Notes: generated by a model not told the origin, from the sequence alone. 64,000 nucleotides of DNA from an uncultured SAR86 cluster bacterium (GCA_902561325.1 CACEOL010000001.1:62001-126000); one strand, 5' to 3'. Positions 10,901 to 25,629 are shown, counted from the stretch's first letter. A program made the numbers and translations.

Positions 10901-12539
10901 TGCAAAGCCTGGAGAAGGTGGAGAGCTTCCTGGTACAAAGGTTGATAAATACATCGCAAAAATTAGACATTCGACGCCTGGAGTTGGATTAATTAGCCCT
11001 CCTCCTCATCACGATATTTATTCAATAGAAGATATTGCTCAGTTAATTCACGACTTAAAAAATGCAAATAGAAGTTCAAGAATTAGTGTAAAACTCGTTT
11101 CTGAGATTGGTGTAGGTACTATTGCAGCAGGAGTTGTGAAAGCAAAAACAGATCACTTGGTGATAGCTGGACATGACGGTGGTACAGGTGCTTCGCCTCT
11201 GACTTCCATCAAACATGCTGGCCTTCCTTGGGAGCTAGGAATAGCGGAAACACACCAAACTCTGGTCATGAATAACTTAAGATCAAGAGTTGTTCTGCAG
11301 ACCGATGGTCAGCTTAAAACTGGACGAGATGTTGCTATAGCTGCCATATTAGGCGCAGAAGAATTTGGCTTTTCTACTGCTCCACTAGTAACTTTAGGAT
11401 GCATTATGATGAGAAAGTGTCATCTCAATACCTGCCCAGTAGGAATCGCTACCCAAGATAAAGAACTAAGGAAGAAATTTAAAGGTAGTCCAGAGAATGT
11501 CGTAAATTACCTCTTTATGGTAGCAAAAGAATTAAGAATGATCATGGCAAATCTTGGCATAACTAAACTAGATGATTTGATTGGTAGAGTTGATCTTCTC
11601 GAAATGGATAATGCTATAGATCACTGGAAAAGAGATGGATTGGATCTATCAAAAATTCTTTCTCCTGCCGAAATAATTTACAAAGATACGGAGGTCTTCA
11701 ATACTCAAAAGCAGAACCATAATCTAGAAAAATCTCTTGATATAAAATTATTAAAGAAAATCAAGAATCACATCAAAACGAAAAAAAGAATTGTTATTGA
11801 TTCTAAAATTGGAAATACCAATCGCGTATTTGGCACAATTATTTCCAACGAAGTTGCAAAATCTTGGGGAGCTGCTGGTCTACCCAATGATACCTTGAGA
11901 TTTAATCTCACTGGTTCTGCTGGACAAAGCTTTGGAGCCTGGGCAACCAAAGGCATGACTCTTTCTTTAGAAGGCGATGCAAATGATTATGTAGGTAAAG
12001 GTTTATCAGGAGGTAAATTAATCATCTATCCTCCAGCTGACAGTAGTTTCATTCCAAATGAAAACATAATTTTAGGTAACGTCGCTCTTTACGGGGCAAC
12101 TGATGGTGAAGCTTACTTTAGAGGAATAGCTGCAGAAAGATTCTGTGTAAGAAATAGTGGTGCAAAAGTGGTTGTTGAGGGAATTGGAGATCATGGCTGT
12201 GAATACATGACAGGTGGAAGAGCTGTAATCTTAGGTCCTACTGGTAGAAATTTTGGCGCTGGAATGAGCGGCGGTATTGCTTACGTTTATGATCCAAAAA
12301 ATAATTTTAAAAAGAATTGCAATATGAGCACTTTCGATTTAGAAAAACTTGTTATAAACGAAGACAAAGAAGAATTAAAAACCCTAATTACAAATCACCA
12401 TCGATATACTAAGTCAGATGTTGCTAAAAAGATTTTATCCAACTGGAATAAAGAATTAGCCAACTTTAAAAAAGTTATGCCAATAGACTTCAAAAGAGTA
12501 TTGATGGAAACGAATAATCAAAAATTAAAAGCGAGCTGA
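7976..12539 (+). CDS. gltB: Glutamate synthase (NADPH) large subunit; frame interrupted at C7 tract 9586-9592
   Basis: N-terminal Ntn domain ([12 protein letters not shown]), central and FMN domains ([13 protein letters not shown]..., CPVGIATQD), C-terminal GXGXG domain. The ORFs at 7952-9649 and 9570-12539 join if one C is removed ([25 protein letters not shown]). ATG at 7976 has a GAAGG Shine-Dalgarno. Confidence 0.95.
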
Positions 12540-13991
12540 TGGGTAAAGTAACAGGATTTAAAGAATTCAATAGAGAGGTTGAACCTTACCGTAGTCCTAA
12601 GAAAAGAGTATTGGACTTTAAAGAAATTTATACCGATCACGATGAATCGTTGTTAAACACTCAAGCATCGAGATGCATGAATTGTGGAGTCCCATTTTGC
12701 CAATCTGGAGAAGGTTGCCCTGTTTACAACTTGATTCCTGAATGGAACGATTTGGTTTATAACGAAAAGTGGGAAGAAGCTTTTGCACGACTGTTAAAAA
12801 ACCAATAACTTTCCAGAAGTTACTGGTAGAGTTTGTCCTGCAGTATGTGAAGGTGCTTGTGTTTTAGGCATTACAGAAACTCCGGTTACCATTAAAAATT
12901 TAGAATTTGCAATTGCTGATAAAGGGATTGAATCAGGTTGGATAAAACCAGTCATTCCTAACAAAAGGACCAATAAAAAGATAGCCATCGTAGGTTCAGG
13001 TCCTGCGGGTTTGTCGGCCGCGCAGCAGTTAAATAGTGTTGGTCACTCCATAAACGTTTATGAAAGAGCAGATAGAATTGGTGGTCTTATGATGTATGGA
13101 ATACCCAACATGAAACTTGATAAGTCCATTATCGATATGCGAGTAGACATCATGGAAGAAGAAGGAATAAGGTTCCACACCAATTGTGACATTGGCGGCA
13201 AAGGAAAAAACTCTGTATCGATGGAAAAACTCATTAAAGAAAACGATATTGTGTTACTTACCACAGGAGCAACCAAGCCAAGGGATTTACCCATAAAAAA
13301 TAGAGATGGTGAAGGTGTTTATTTTGCTATGGAGTTTTTGGGTCAAAATACAAAAAGTCTTTTGGATAGTGATTTGAAAGACGACAGTTTTATTAATGCT
13401 AAAGACAAAGATGTAATTGTTATTGGTGGTGGAGATACTGGAAATGACTGCTTAGGTACATCTTTAAGACATGGCTGCAAAAGTCTTACCAATTTTGAGA
13501 TTCTTCCTGAACTGCCGAAAGAAAGATTGGAAAATAATCCATGGCCTATCTTCCCGAGAGTATATAAGGTTGATTATGGACACGAAGAATCTAGGGAAGT
13601 ATTCGGTAAAGATCCCAGAGAATATTCGGTTTCTGGAAAAGAGTTTTTGAGAGACAAAAATGGAAAGCTCACTGGGATTAAAACTGTAAAAGTTGATAAA
13701 GACTTCAAAGAAATAAAAGGAACAGAGCAAACTTGGAAAGCTGACTTAATCTTCTTGGCTATGGGTTTTCTTGGACCTGAAGACTATCTTAATAAAAAAT
13801 TAAAGCTGGAATTAGATGAAAGGTCTAACTTCAAGGCAGAACATAATATCCACCAAACTTCCCATCCTAAAGTTTTTGCAGCTGGCGACTGTCGCAGAGG
13901 TCAGTCTTTAGTAGTGTGGGCTATAAACGAAGGACGAGCTGCAGCTCGAGAAATCGATAGAAAGATAATGGGTAAAACTACCCTAGACTAG
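12539..13991 (+). CDS. gltD: Glutamate synthase small subunit; frame interrupted at A6 tract 12796-12801
   Basis: ORF 12539-12808 ([29 protein letters not shown]) plus ORF 13011-13991 ([38 protein letters not shown]). Removing one A gives ...[28 protein letters not shown]. Confidence 0.94.
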
Positions 13992-14872
13992 TCCTTCTTA
14001 CTTTTTATTTGCCTCATCAGTCCTTCTTGAATGGCTGAGGCTACCAGCTTTCCATCTTCTGTATAGACGGTTCCCCTATTAAAGCCCTTAGCATTACTCG
14101 CACTTGGACTATCTGTAACATACAAGAGCCATTCATCTGCTCTGAAAGGTCTATGAAACCACATTGCATGATCTATGCTTGCTGACATAACTCTTCTATT
14201 CATACCCCCCCAACTAATTCCATGAGGAAGTTGAGCAGTACTCAATAATCCAAAGTCGGAGGCATAAGCCAAAATATTTTGATGGACCAATATATCATCC
14301 GGCAGCTTGCCATTAGCTTTCATCCAAGTATGTTTGTAAGGCGGTTTCTTTTCTGAATTCATAGGGCTGTATTGTTCAACAGTTCTGAGTTCAACGGCCT
14401 TTTCCCTAAGAAAGCCATCTCTAAACTCTTTTGGTATTTCATCAATCATTGCTTCCCTTAATTCTCTTTCGCTCTGTAAATCATTTGGTCCAGGCACATC
14501 AGGCATATCAAATTGATGTTCGAAGCCTCCTTCGTCTATTTGAAAAGATACAATCATATTGAATATGACTTCGCCATTTTGAATCGCATCTACAGTTCTT
14601 GTGGTAAAGCTTCCACCATCTCGAATTCTGACGACGTTATAGACTATTGGCATATCAATTCTGCCTGGCCTTAAAAAATATGCATGAAAGGAATGAGCAA
14701 ACCTCTTTTCTTCTATGGTGTTGTAAGCAGCGCTGAGAGATTGGCCAAGAACTTGTCCACCGAAAACTCTTCCCCAAGCTGTTTTTTCACATTCTCCACG
14801 ATAAAGATTTTCCTCAAGCCTTTCGAGGTTTAAGGTTTCTACTAAGTCATCTAAACTTTTTTGCGTTGACAT
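13988..14872 (-). CDS. tesB: Acyl-CoA thioesterase II
   Basis: RVFGGQVLGQSLSAAYNTI, SFHAYFLRPG, SIDHAMWFHRPFRADEWLLY. Confidence 0.9.
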   Translation of the reverse strand: MSTQKSLDDLVETLNLERLEENLYRGECEKTAWGRVFGGQVLGQSLSAAYNTIEEKRFAHSFHAYFLRPGRIDMPIVYNVVRIRDGGSFTTRTVDAIQNGEVIFNMIVSFQIDEGGFEHQFDMPDVPGPNDLQSERELREAMIDEIPKEFRDGFLREKAVELRTVEQYSPMNSEKKPPYKHTWMKANGKLPDDILVHQNILAYASDFGLLSTAQLPHGISWGGMNRRVMSASIDHAMWFHRPFRADEWLLYVTDSPSASNAKGFNRGTVYTEDGKLVASAIQEGLMRQIKSKKD

Positions 14873-14875
14873 GAT

Positions 14876-15658
14876 TTAGGCCTCTTCAATAGTGTGATCA
14901 ACATCCGTTGCTGGTTTTTCAGAAGACGGTTTTCCAACGACTATTGCTGGCACTCCAGCAACCGTTGTGTTTGCCTCTACATCTGAAAGTACTACACTTC
15001 CGGCAGCAACTTTAGCTCCCTTTCCAATTTCTACGTTTCCTAGAATTTGTGCTGCTGAGCTTATTAAGACTCCTTCACGAACTTTTGGATGTCTATCCCC
15101 AGTTTCTTTTCCTGTACCCCCAAGGGTTACACCTTGAAATATTGATACATCGTTTTCGATTACCGAAGTCTCTCCAATGACAATTCCAGTTGCATGATCC
15201 AACATCACGCCATGTCCTATTTCTGCTTTTGGATGAATATCTACCTCATAAATAGCAGAACTTCTGCTCTGGATGAAATATGCAAAAACTTCTTGTTTTG
15301 CTTTCATAAAATAATTTGCGATTCTGTGAGCTTGTAATGCGGCAAATCCTTTTGAAAATAATAATGTAAATACAAAACCGCTTGATGCAGGATCTCTTTC
15401 CTTTACTGCTTTTAAGTCTATGACAGCTTTAATTAAAAAATCGATATTAGAAAAAACCTCATTGAACTTTTCTTTCAAAATTTCTGACGGATACTCTTTT
15501 GTAGCCAAGTCATCTGCAAGTTTTGCTGATAAAGAATTATCTAAGCCGCTGCAGGATAAGATTTTTTCCTGAAAGAGACCTTCCGAATCCGGTTCTAAGG
15601 AAATTTTATTTTTGCTTTCTTTGAGAATCTCAGCCCAAATATCTTCTACAATAGTCAT
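14876..15658 (-). CDS. cysE: Serine O-acetyltransferase
   Basis: Left-handed beta-helix repeats: VDIHPKAEIGHGVMLDHATGIVIGETSVIENDVSIFQGVTLGGTGKETGDRHPKV. Confidence 0.93.
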   Translation of the reverse strand: MTIVEDIWAEILKESKNKISLEPDSEGLFQEKILSCSGLDNSLSAKLADDLATKEYPSEILKEKFNEVFSNIDFLIKAVIDLKAVKERDPASSGFVFTLLFSKGFAALQAHRIANYFMKAKQEVFAYFIQSRSSAIYEVDIHPKAEIGHGVMLDHATGIVIGETSVIENDVSIFQGVTLGGTGKETGDRHPKVREGVLISSAAQILGNVEIGKGAKVAAGSVVLSDVEANTTVAGVPAIVVGKPSSEKPATDVDHTIEEA

Positions 15659-15772
15659 AAGATAAATTTTTAAGTCGCAAGTCTAAGGCAAGTTAACTCA
15701 AAATTATATATTTTCTTGCTGTTTTTTTTTAAAAAAGGATAATGTTCATTCACCTTTAGGACCAATAAACAT

Positions 15773-16759
15773 ATGAAATTCGATAATTTTTCAATCCAAG
15801 AACCAGATGCAAATGTTAAGGTCAAAGATACCTTTGAAATAGATTCTGATTTAAAAGTAGATTCCTTTTCAGAAAGTAATGAATATGTTCCAAAGTTGGA
15901 TGCTGACTACTGTTTTGACAAAGCTACTACTCTTTCTATTCTTGCCGGTTTTCAAAATAATAGAAGAGTCATGGTTCAAGGGCTGCATGGTTCAGGAAAA
16001 TCAACTCATATTGAACAAGTAGCAGCAAGATTAAATTGGCCTTGTATTCGAATCAATTTAGATAGTCATATCAGCAGAATAGATTTATTGGGTAAAGATG
16101 TGATTGCTATTGAAGATAGTAAACAAATAACAAAATTTCAAGAAGGTATTTTACCTTGGGCTATCCAAAATCCAGTTGCTTTGGTATTTGATGAATACGA
16201 TGCCGGAAGACCAGATGTAATGTTTGTCATACAAAGAGTTCTAGAGGTTGAAGGTAAACTTACTCTTTTAGATCAAAACAGAGTTCTTACCCCTCATCCT
16301 TATTTTAGACTTTTCGCTACAGCAAACACTGTAGGCTTGGGAGATAGCACGGGTCTTTATCATGGGACTCAACAAATTAATCAAGGTCAAATGGATAGAT
16401 GGCACATTGTTTCGCCACTAAACTATCTTTCTGAGGACTTGGAACTTAAAGTTATCCTTTCAAAAGTTAAAGATTTAAATAGCAAGAAAGGTCAATCTAC
16501 TGTAAAAGCAATGATTTCACTTGCTAATTTAACTAGAGAGGGTTTTAAAAATGGAGATATTTCTAATCTGATGTCTCCAAGAACCGTTATCAGTTGGGCA
16601 GAAAACTATTCTATCTTTAATGATATTGGAAATTCATTTGAATTAAGTTTCTTGAATAAATGCGATGAAACTGAAAAATCAATAATTGCAGAGTACTTTC
16701 AAAGGTGCTTTGATTCAGAAACTAGCGATTCTATTTTAAATTTAGTTGAGCAAGCTTGA
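15773..16759 (+). CDS. CobS-like AAA+ (MoxR-type) ATPase
   Basis: Walker [14 protein letters not shown], Walker [24 protein letters not shown], CobS-like [29 protein letters not shown]. Confidence 0.88.
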   Translation: MKFDNFSIQEPDANVKVKDTFEIDSDLKVDSFSESNEYVPKLDADYCFDKATTLSILAGFQNNRRVMVQGLHGSGKSTHIEQVAARLNWPCIRINLDSHISRIDLLGKDVIAIEDSKQITKFQEGILPWAIQNPVALVFDEYDAGRPDVMFVIQRVLEVEGKLTLLDQNRVLTPHPYFRLFATANTVGLGDSTGLYHGTQQINQGQMDRWHIVSPLNYLSEDLELKVILSKVKDLNSKKGQSTVKAMISLANLTREGFKNGDISNLMSPRTVISWAENYSIFNDIGNSFELSFLNKCDETEKSIIAEYFQRCFDSETSDSILNLVEQA

Positions 16760-18507
16760 GCCAAAAATCTACTGAACAAAACGTCAAAGATGTAATTAAT
16801 GCTTCCAGTAGAGCAATATCTAAAGATAAAGATCTTAATCTAGAAGTAAATTTTCTCCAGCAAGTCGCTGAACCTGGACATAATCTTCAGGAAAATATTG
16901 AATCCATACAACTTTCAAGAGGAGATGCAGACAGACAAGCTCTGTTACAAAAATATAAATTACTCGAGGAGCCATTAAAAAGAACTGGAATTTCTGAGCT
17001 GGATTTTCTTCTTAAAGATTTCGAAGCCGTAAGGTCAGAAATTTTAGGATCGAAAGAATTTTTGGGAGTAAAACAAAACCTCAGAAATTTATTTTTAAAG
17101 AACCTCTCTCAACAAACCATTGAAAGTAAGCAAGATGCCTTAAAAATAGCTGTTGAGATAAGTTTAAAAAATAAACTTTTAAAGCAAAAAAATAACAAGC
17201 TGGAGGAGGTTTTCTTAAAACCTTGGAAAAAAGCTCTTTCTGAAGTGGAATCGGATTTTAAGCTAGCAGAAAAATACCTAACAGATAAAGAAAAATTTAA
17301 TGAATATTTAATTTCCTTATTCAAAAAATTAGGTTTTGATTTTGAAGATCCTGAACAAGAAGAGCCTAAATCTGATTCTGAAGAAGAAAATGAAGATAAT
17401 GAAGAGGATGGTACTTCTGATCAAGAACAGGAAGATCAGCCTGACAACGATGCATCAGAAGTAGATGATGAAAGTGAGACTGAAATTGAAGATTTTGAGA
17501 TTGAAGAAGGAGATGTTGACGATACAGAAGACTGGGTTGAAAACAGATCTAAACTAGAAGAATTAATTGCGCTTAATCAAAATCAGGAATACAAGGTATT
17601 TTGTAGAGATTTTGACGAAGTGGTAGACGCGAATAACTTATGCTCTTCAGAAGAGTTAAAAAGATTAAGAGATAGATTGGATCAATTGATTGACCCCTCA
17701 AAATCTGTAATAGCAAAATTGGCAAATAGACTGCAAAGATTGCTTTTAGCCCAACAAAGACGTTCTTGGGAATTTGATAAGGAAGAAGGTATTTTGGATT
17801 CTTCTAAACTGCACAAGATAATTACGGATCCATTAACACCTCTTAGTTTTAAAACTGAAAAAGAGACATCTTTTAAAGATACTGTATTAACAATGTTGGT
17901 TGATAGCTCTGGGTCAATGAGAGGAAGGTCAATGACTACTGCTGCAATATCTGCCGATATTATTGGATCAACTTTGGATAAATGTAATATCAAAACTGAA
18001 ATCCTTGGTTTTACAACGAAGCATTGGAAAGGTGGAGATAGTCGAAAGCTTTGGGTGGAATGCGGGAAACCAAGTTCTCCTGGCAGGCTTAATGACTTGA
18101 GACATATTATCTTCAAACCTGCAGACCTAGCTTGGAGAAGAGCTAAAAAAAATCTAGGTTTGATGCTTCGAGAAGGTCTGCTTAAAGAAAATGTTGATGG
18201 AGAAGCTCTTCTGTGGGCTTCTTCGAGATTGATGAAAAGGCCAGAACAAAGAAAAATACTCATGGTTATTTCGGATGGAGCGCCCGTGGACGATAGCACT
18301 TTATCCACTAATTCAACCAGTTATTTGGACAATCATCTGAAACAAGTGATTTCTGAAATTGAAAATCGAACCGAACTAGAATTAATAGCGATAGGGATAG
18401 GACACGATGTTACGAAGTATTATAAAAAAGCTGTAACAATCCATAGGGCTGAAGAACTTGGAAATGTAATGTTGGAACAATTAACAGACTTATTCCAAGA
18501 GAAATAA
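16756..18507 (+). CDS. CobT-like protein with C-terminal von Willebrand factor A (MIDAS) domain
   Basis: Acidic central linker ([20 protein letters not shown]...), [44 protein letters not shown]; 4-nt overlap with the CobS-like gene. Confidence 0.86.
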   Translation: MSQKSTEQNVKDVINASSRAISKDKDLNLEVNFLQQVAEPGHNLQENIESIQLSRGDADRQALLQKYKLLEEPLKRTGISELDFLLKDFEAVRSEILGSKEFLGVKQNLRNLFLKNLSQQTIESKQDALKIAVEISLKNKLLKQKNNKLEEVFLKPWKKALSEVESDFKLAEKYLTDKEKFNEYLISLFKKLGFDFEDPEQEEPKSDSEEENEDNEEDGTSDQEQEDQPDNDASEVDDESETEIEDFEIEEGDVDDTEDWVENRSKLEELIALNQNQEYKVFCRDFDEVVDANNLCSSEELKRLRDRLDQLIDPSKSVIAKLANRLQRLLLAQQRRSWEFDKEEGILDSSKLHKIITDPLTPLSFKTEKETSFKDTVLTMLVDSSGSMRGRSMTTAAISADIIGSTLDKCNIKTEILGFTTKHWKGGDSRKLWVECGKPSSPGRLNDLRHIIFKPADLAWRRAKKNLGLMLREGLLKENVDGEALLWASSRLMKRPEQRKILMVISDGAPVDDSTLSTNSTSYLDNHLKQVISEIENRTELELIAIGIGHDVTKYYKKAVTIHRAEELGNVMLEQLTDLFQEK

Positions 18508-18544
18508 GGTTTGGAATTCTAGAAAAGAGGCTTATAATTTACTT

Positions 18545-19693
18545 ATGAAAATTACAAATGTAGACGGACCTCCTGGATTTAAGGAGTTTGATGATATCGA
18601 AGATCGTATGACTTCAGAGCATGTTGAGGATGTAAGAGAAATCTTCAACACCCCACTAACTGGATCTTATAACTGGGATTACACTGTTGCCGATAACAGA
18701 ATCAAAAGGCTGTACGAATTAGGAAAAGAGCTTAATTGGAATGGATCAATAGATCTTGATTGGTCTAATCACATAAAACGTGGCGATCTTCCGGTAAAAC
18801 CTGAGTTTGATGATTTGGGGAATGTTTATCCTGAATATAACGACATGTCAGAAGATGAAAAAAGGGAAGTCAGCTGGCACGCTTCTGCTTGGGGCTTAAG
18901 CCAATTCTTACATGGAGAGCAAGGGGCTCTTTTGGTTGCTTCTCAACTTGTATCTTGTGCACCTACATATCAAGCAAAACTATATGCCGCCTCTCAATGT
19001 TTTGATGAAGCCAGACATGTAGAAGTATTCAATAGGTATTTACAAGATGTTATGGGCATGTCTTACCCTATTTCACCTAGCCTTAAAGCGCTTTTGGATA
19101 AAGGTCTAACAGACCCGAGATGGGATCTTAAATTTATTGCAATGCAAATAATCATTGAAGGTTTAGCTCTTGCAGCTTTTCAATCAACCAAGATGAGTAC
19201 AAGTTGTCCGTTGCTTAGAGATTTAACTCATTATGTAATTCGTGATGAGGCAAGACACGTAACTTTTGGTATAAATTACTTAGAAGATTTCAACAAAACT
19301 TTATCTGAAGATGAGATTGAAGACCGTGCTAGATTTGCCTATGAAGCATGTGTAATCATGAGAGATAGAATTCAAAATTACGAATTAGGTAAGAAATTCT
19401 TCGGTTACTCAGAACAAGAAGCAAGAGAAGCGATTCTAAAATCTGGTGTTAACGATGACTTTAGAGGTCTATTGTTTAATAGAGTTATGCCAAATTTAAA
19501 GAAGATTGGCCTCTTAACAGAATCTGTTCGTCCTCTTTATGATGAGTTGGGCTTATTAGAATATGAAGTTGCTCCGAGTGACTTCGAAATTGATTGGGCT
19601 GAAATTTCCAAACCTTTAGAATCATCTGATGAGATAGAAACTCAAGCAGAAGAGCAAGCTGAAGTGATTAAGGAAATGTTTCACAATCATTAA
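18545..19693 (+). CDS. Ferritin-like diiron protein, uncharacterised
   Basis: Diiron ligand pattern: HGEQGALL, FDEARHVEVF (ExxH), IIEGLALAAF, RDEARHVTFG (ExxH). Confidence 0.75.
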   Translation: MKITNVDGPPGFKEFDDIEDRMTSEHVEDVREIFNTPLTGSYNWDYTVADNRIKRLYELGKELNWNGSIDLDWSNHIKRGDLPVKPEFDDLGNVYPEYNDMSEDEKREVSWHASAWGLSQFLHGEQGALLVASQLVSCAPTYQAKLYAASQCFDEARHVEVFNRYLQDVMGMSYPISPSLKALLDKGLTDPRWDLKFIAMQIIIEGLALAAFQSTKMSTSCPLLRDLTHYVIRDEARHVTFGINYLEDFNKTLSEDEIEDRARFAYEACVIMRDRIQNYELGKKFFGYSEQEAREAILKSGVNDDFRGLLFNRVMPNLKKIGLLTESVRPLYDELGLLEYEVAPSDFEIDWAEISKPLESSDEIETQAEEQAEVIKEMFHNH

Positions 19694-19713
19694 TCTCTAA
19701 AGAATTTATCTTT

Positions 19714-19749
19714 CATCACTTTGGATAATTGTGCTTTTTCAAAGTGATG
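19714..19749. repeat. Inverted repeat CATCACTTTG-N16-CAAAGTGATG
   Basis: Perfect 10-bp arms between the diiron gene and the kinase-like gene; possible terminator or operator. Confidence 0.6.
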
Positions 19750-19783
19750 GAATCTGTATTGTTTAAAAAATAGTTCATTCAAA

Positions 19784-20587
19784 ATGAATAGTGTCGATAT
19801 AGGAATTGATTTTGGAATAACTAATTCTGACATTGTTATTAATTCCAAAAATAATTTTTCTTATAAATCTTTAAGAAGTGAAAAAAATATCCATTTATCT
19901 TTAAATAACATCTTAAAAAGCATTCAAGAAGAATCAAAAATCAAAAGTATCTCGGTAACGGGAGGGAAACATTTAGATCTCCCTGATAATTTTGATGGTC
20001 AAAAGATATCAAAGAAAAATGAGATAGATTGTATTGGAATTGGAGCAAAGAAAATATCTCAGCTAGATTCAAATTTTTTAGTCTTGAGCTGTGGATCAGG
20101 AACTGCATGTGTAGCTTATGAAAATGAAATCGCTACTCATCTTGGAGGAACCGGTCTAGGAGGTGGCACAATTAGAGGGTTATGCATGTTAGCAGCTCAA
20201 ATAGATGATCCAAATGAAATAGATGATCTTTCTAAAAAAGGGAGTCAAATAGGAGACTATGCTTTGAAGGATGTGATATCTGGACCTATAGGAAATTTAC
20301 CAGAAGATAGTATTGCTGTTCATTTTGGAAATTTAGATATGATGGATAAACTAGAAAAGGAAGATATTTGCAGATCTATTATTTATCTTGTTGCAACAAA
20401 TATAGCAAGGCTAGCTGCCACTACAGCTCTGGCAGCGAAATTAAATAAAATAGTAGTTATAGGAAGATGTCCCAATTATTTTTTATACAAAGAAATTCTT
20501 ACAAAATGGATTGAGTTTTCAGGTTTAGAAGTGGTCTTTCCTGAAAACAGAGAATTTGCTACAGCATTAGGTACTTTAGAAAGTTAA
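19784..20587 (+). CDS. Type II pantothenate kinase-like (Fumble/ASKHA family) protein
   Basis: DIGIDFGITNSDIVI phosphate-binding motif; LSCGSGTACVAYENEIATHLGGTGLGGGTIRGLCMLA matches the type II PanK core. Confidence 0.65.
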   Translation: MNSVDIGIDFGITNSDIVINSKNNFSYKSLRSEKNIHLSLNNILKSIQEESKIKSISVTGGKHLDLPDNFDGQKISKKNEIDCIGIGAKKISQLDSNFLVLSCGSGTACVAYENEIATHLGGTGLGGGTIRGLCMLAAQIDDPNEIDDLSKKGSQIGDYALKDVISGPIGNLPEDSIAVHFGNLDMMDKLEKEDICRSIIYLVATNIARLAATTALAAKLNKIVVIGRCPNYFLYKEILTKWIEFSGLEVVFPENREFATALGTLES

Positions 20588-20593
20588 CTAGAA

Positions 20594-20708
20594 GCCCGAC
20601 GATGTCCTACTCTCGCATGGACGAACCACACTACCATCGGCGCTAAGTGGTTTCACTTCTGAGTTCGGGATGGAATCAGGTGGGACACACTTGCTAATGT
20701 CATCGGGC
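20594..20708 (-). rRNA. rrf: 5S ribosomal RNA
   Basis: Reverse complement shows 5S features (the + strand reads CCCGACGATGTCCTACTCTCGCATGG...GGTTTCACTTCTGAGTTCGGGATGG); adjacent to 23S. Ends approximate. Confidence 0.93.
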
Positions 20709-20760
20709 AAAATTCTAGTTTTTGTATTGTTAAATCCTTTGTTTAATTTCAGCGTTATTA

Positions 20761-20782
20761 AACTTTATTAATATAAAGTATT
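20761..20782 (-). repeat. 23S processing stem, 3' arm
   Basis: AACTTTATTAATATAAAGTATT is complementary (21/22) to 23688-23709 on the other side of 23S. Confidence 0.75.
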
Positions 20783-20783
20783 A

Positions 20784-23687
<2,904 letters not shown>

Positions 23688-23709
23688 AATACTTTAAATT
23701 AATAAAGTT
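23688..23709 (-). repeat. 23S processing stem, 5' arm
   Basis: AATACTTTAAATTAATAAAGTT is complementary (21/22) to 20761-20782. Confidence 0.75.
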
Positions 23710-23847
23710 AAGTCTTTCGAATAATAAGCGCCAAAATTTGCCATTAGCATTTTAAGATAATTATCTTAAAACTTGGTGCACTAATAATTGATAACATTAA
23801 TTATTAGTGTCGTAACTAAATAAATTTAGTTACTGGATCAACAATAC

Positions 23848-23860
23848 TTTTAAAGAACAC
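23848..23860 (-). promoter_or_regulatory. boxA-like antitermination element in the 16S-23S spacer
   Basis: Minus strand GTGTTCTTTAAAA resembles boxA (TGCTCTTTAACA); the same 13-mer occurs in the rrn leader. Confidence 0.65.
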
Positions 23861-23890
23861 ATCACTTATTTTTCTATGAAAATAGTAAGA

Positions 23891-23914
23891 CAAGTAATTC
23901 GAACGGACACTCAC
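23891..23914 (-). repeat. 16S processing stem, 3' arm
   Basis: CAAGTAATTCGAACGGACACTCAC is an inverted copy (20/24 identical) of 25564-25587, bracketing 16S. Confidence 0.75.
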
Positions 23915-23938
23915 AATAAAAGTCGTGTAATTTGTTTA

Positions 23939-25468
<1,530 letters not shown>

Positions 25469-25563
25469 AAATTAAACGATTATTTTTTTTAAAAAAATAA
25501 TAAAAAATGGGTGACTATCGAATTTCGATAATCTAAAAATTGACACTAACCTTTATTAAAATG

Positions 25564-25587
25564 GTAAGTGCCCGCACGAATTACTTG
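25564..25587 (-). repeat. 16S processing stem, 5' arm (leader)
   Basis: GTAAGTGCCCGCACGAATTACTTG, inverted relative to 23891-23914. Confidence 0.75.
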
Positions 25588-25594
25588 TTTATAG

Positions 25595-25607
25595 TTTTAA
25601 AGAACAC
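25595..25607 (-). promoter_or_regulatory. boxA-like element in the rrn leader
   Basis: Minus strand GTGTTCTTTAAAA, same as the spacer copy at 23848-23860. Confidence 0.65.
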
Positions 25608-25629
25608 CCGAGCCTATTTTTCTTAGGCA

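Noticed and set aside
17682-18308. 208-aa minus-strand ORF antisense to the CobT-like gene
   Set aside because: No recognisable domain; the sense frame has clear VWA motifs.
15773-18507. Calling the CobS/CobT-like pair part of a cobalamin biosynthesis locus
   Set aside because: No cobN or other corrin pathway gene is in the window; only family resemblance supports it.
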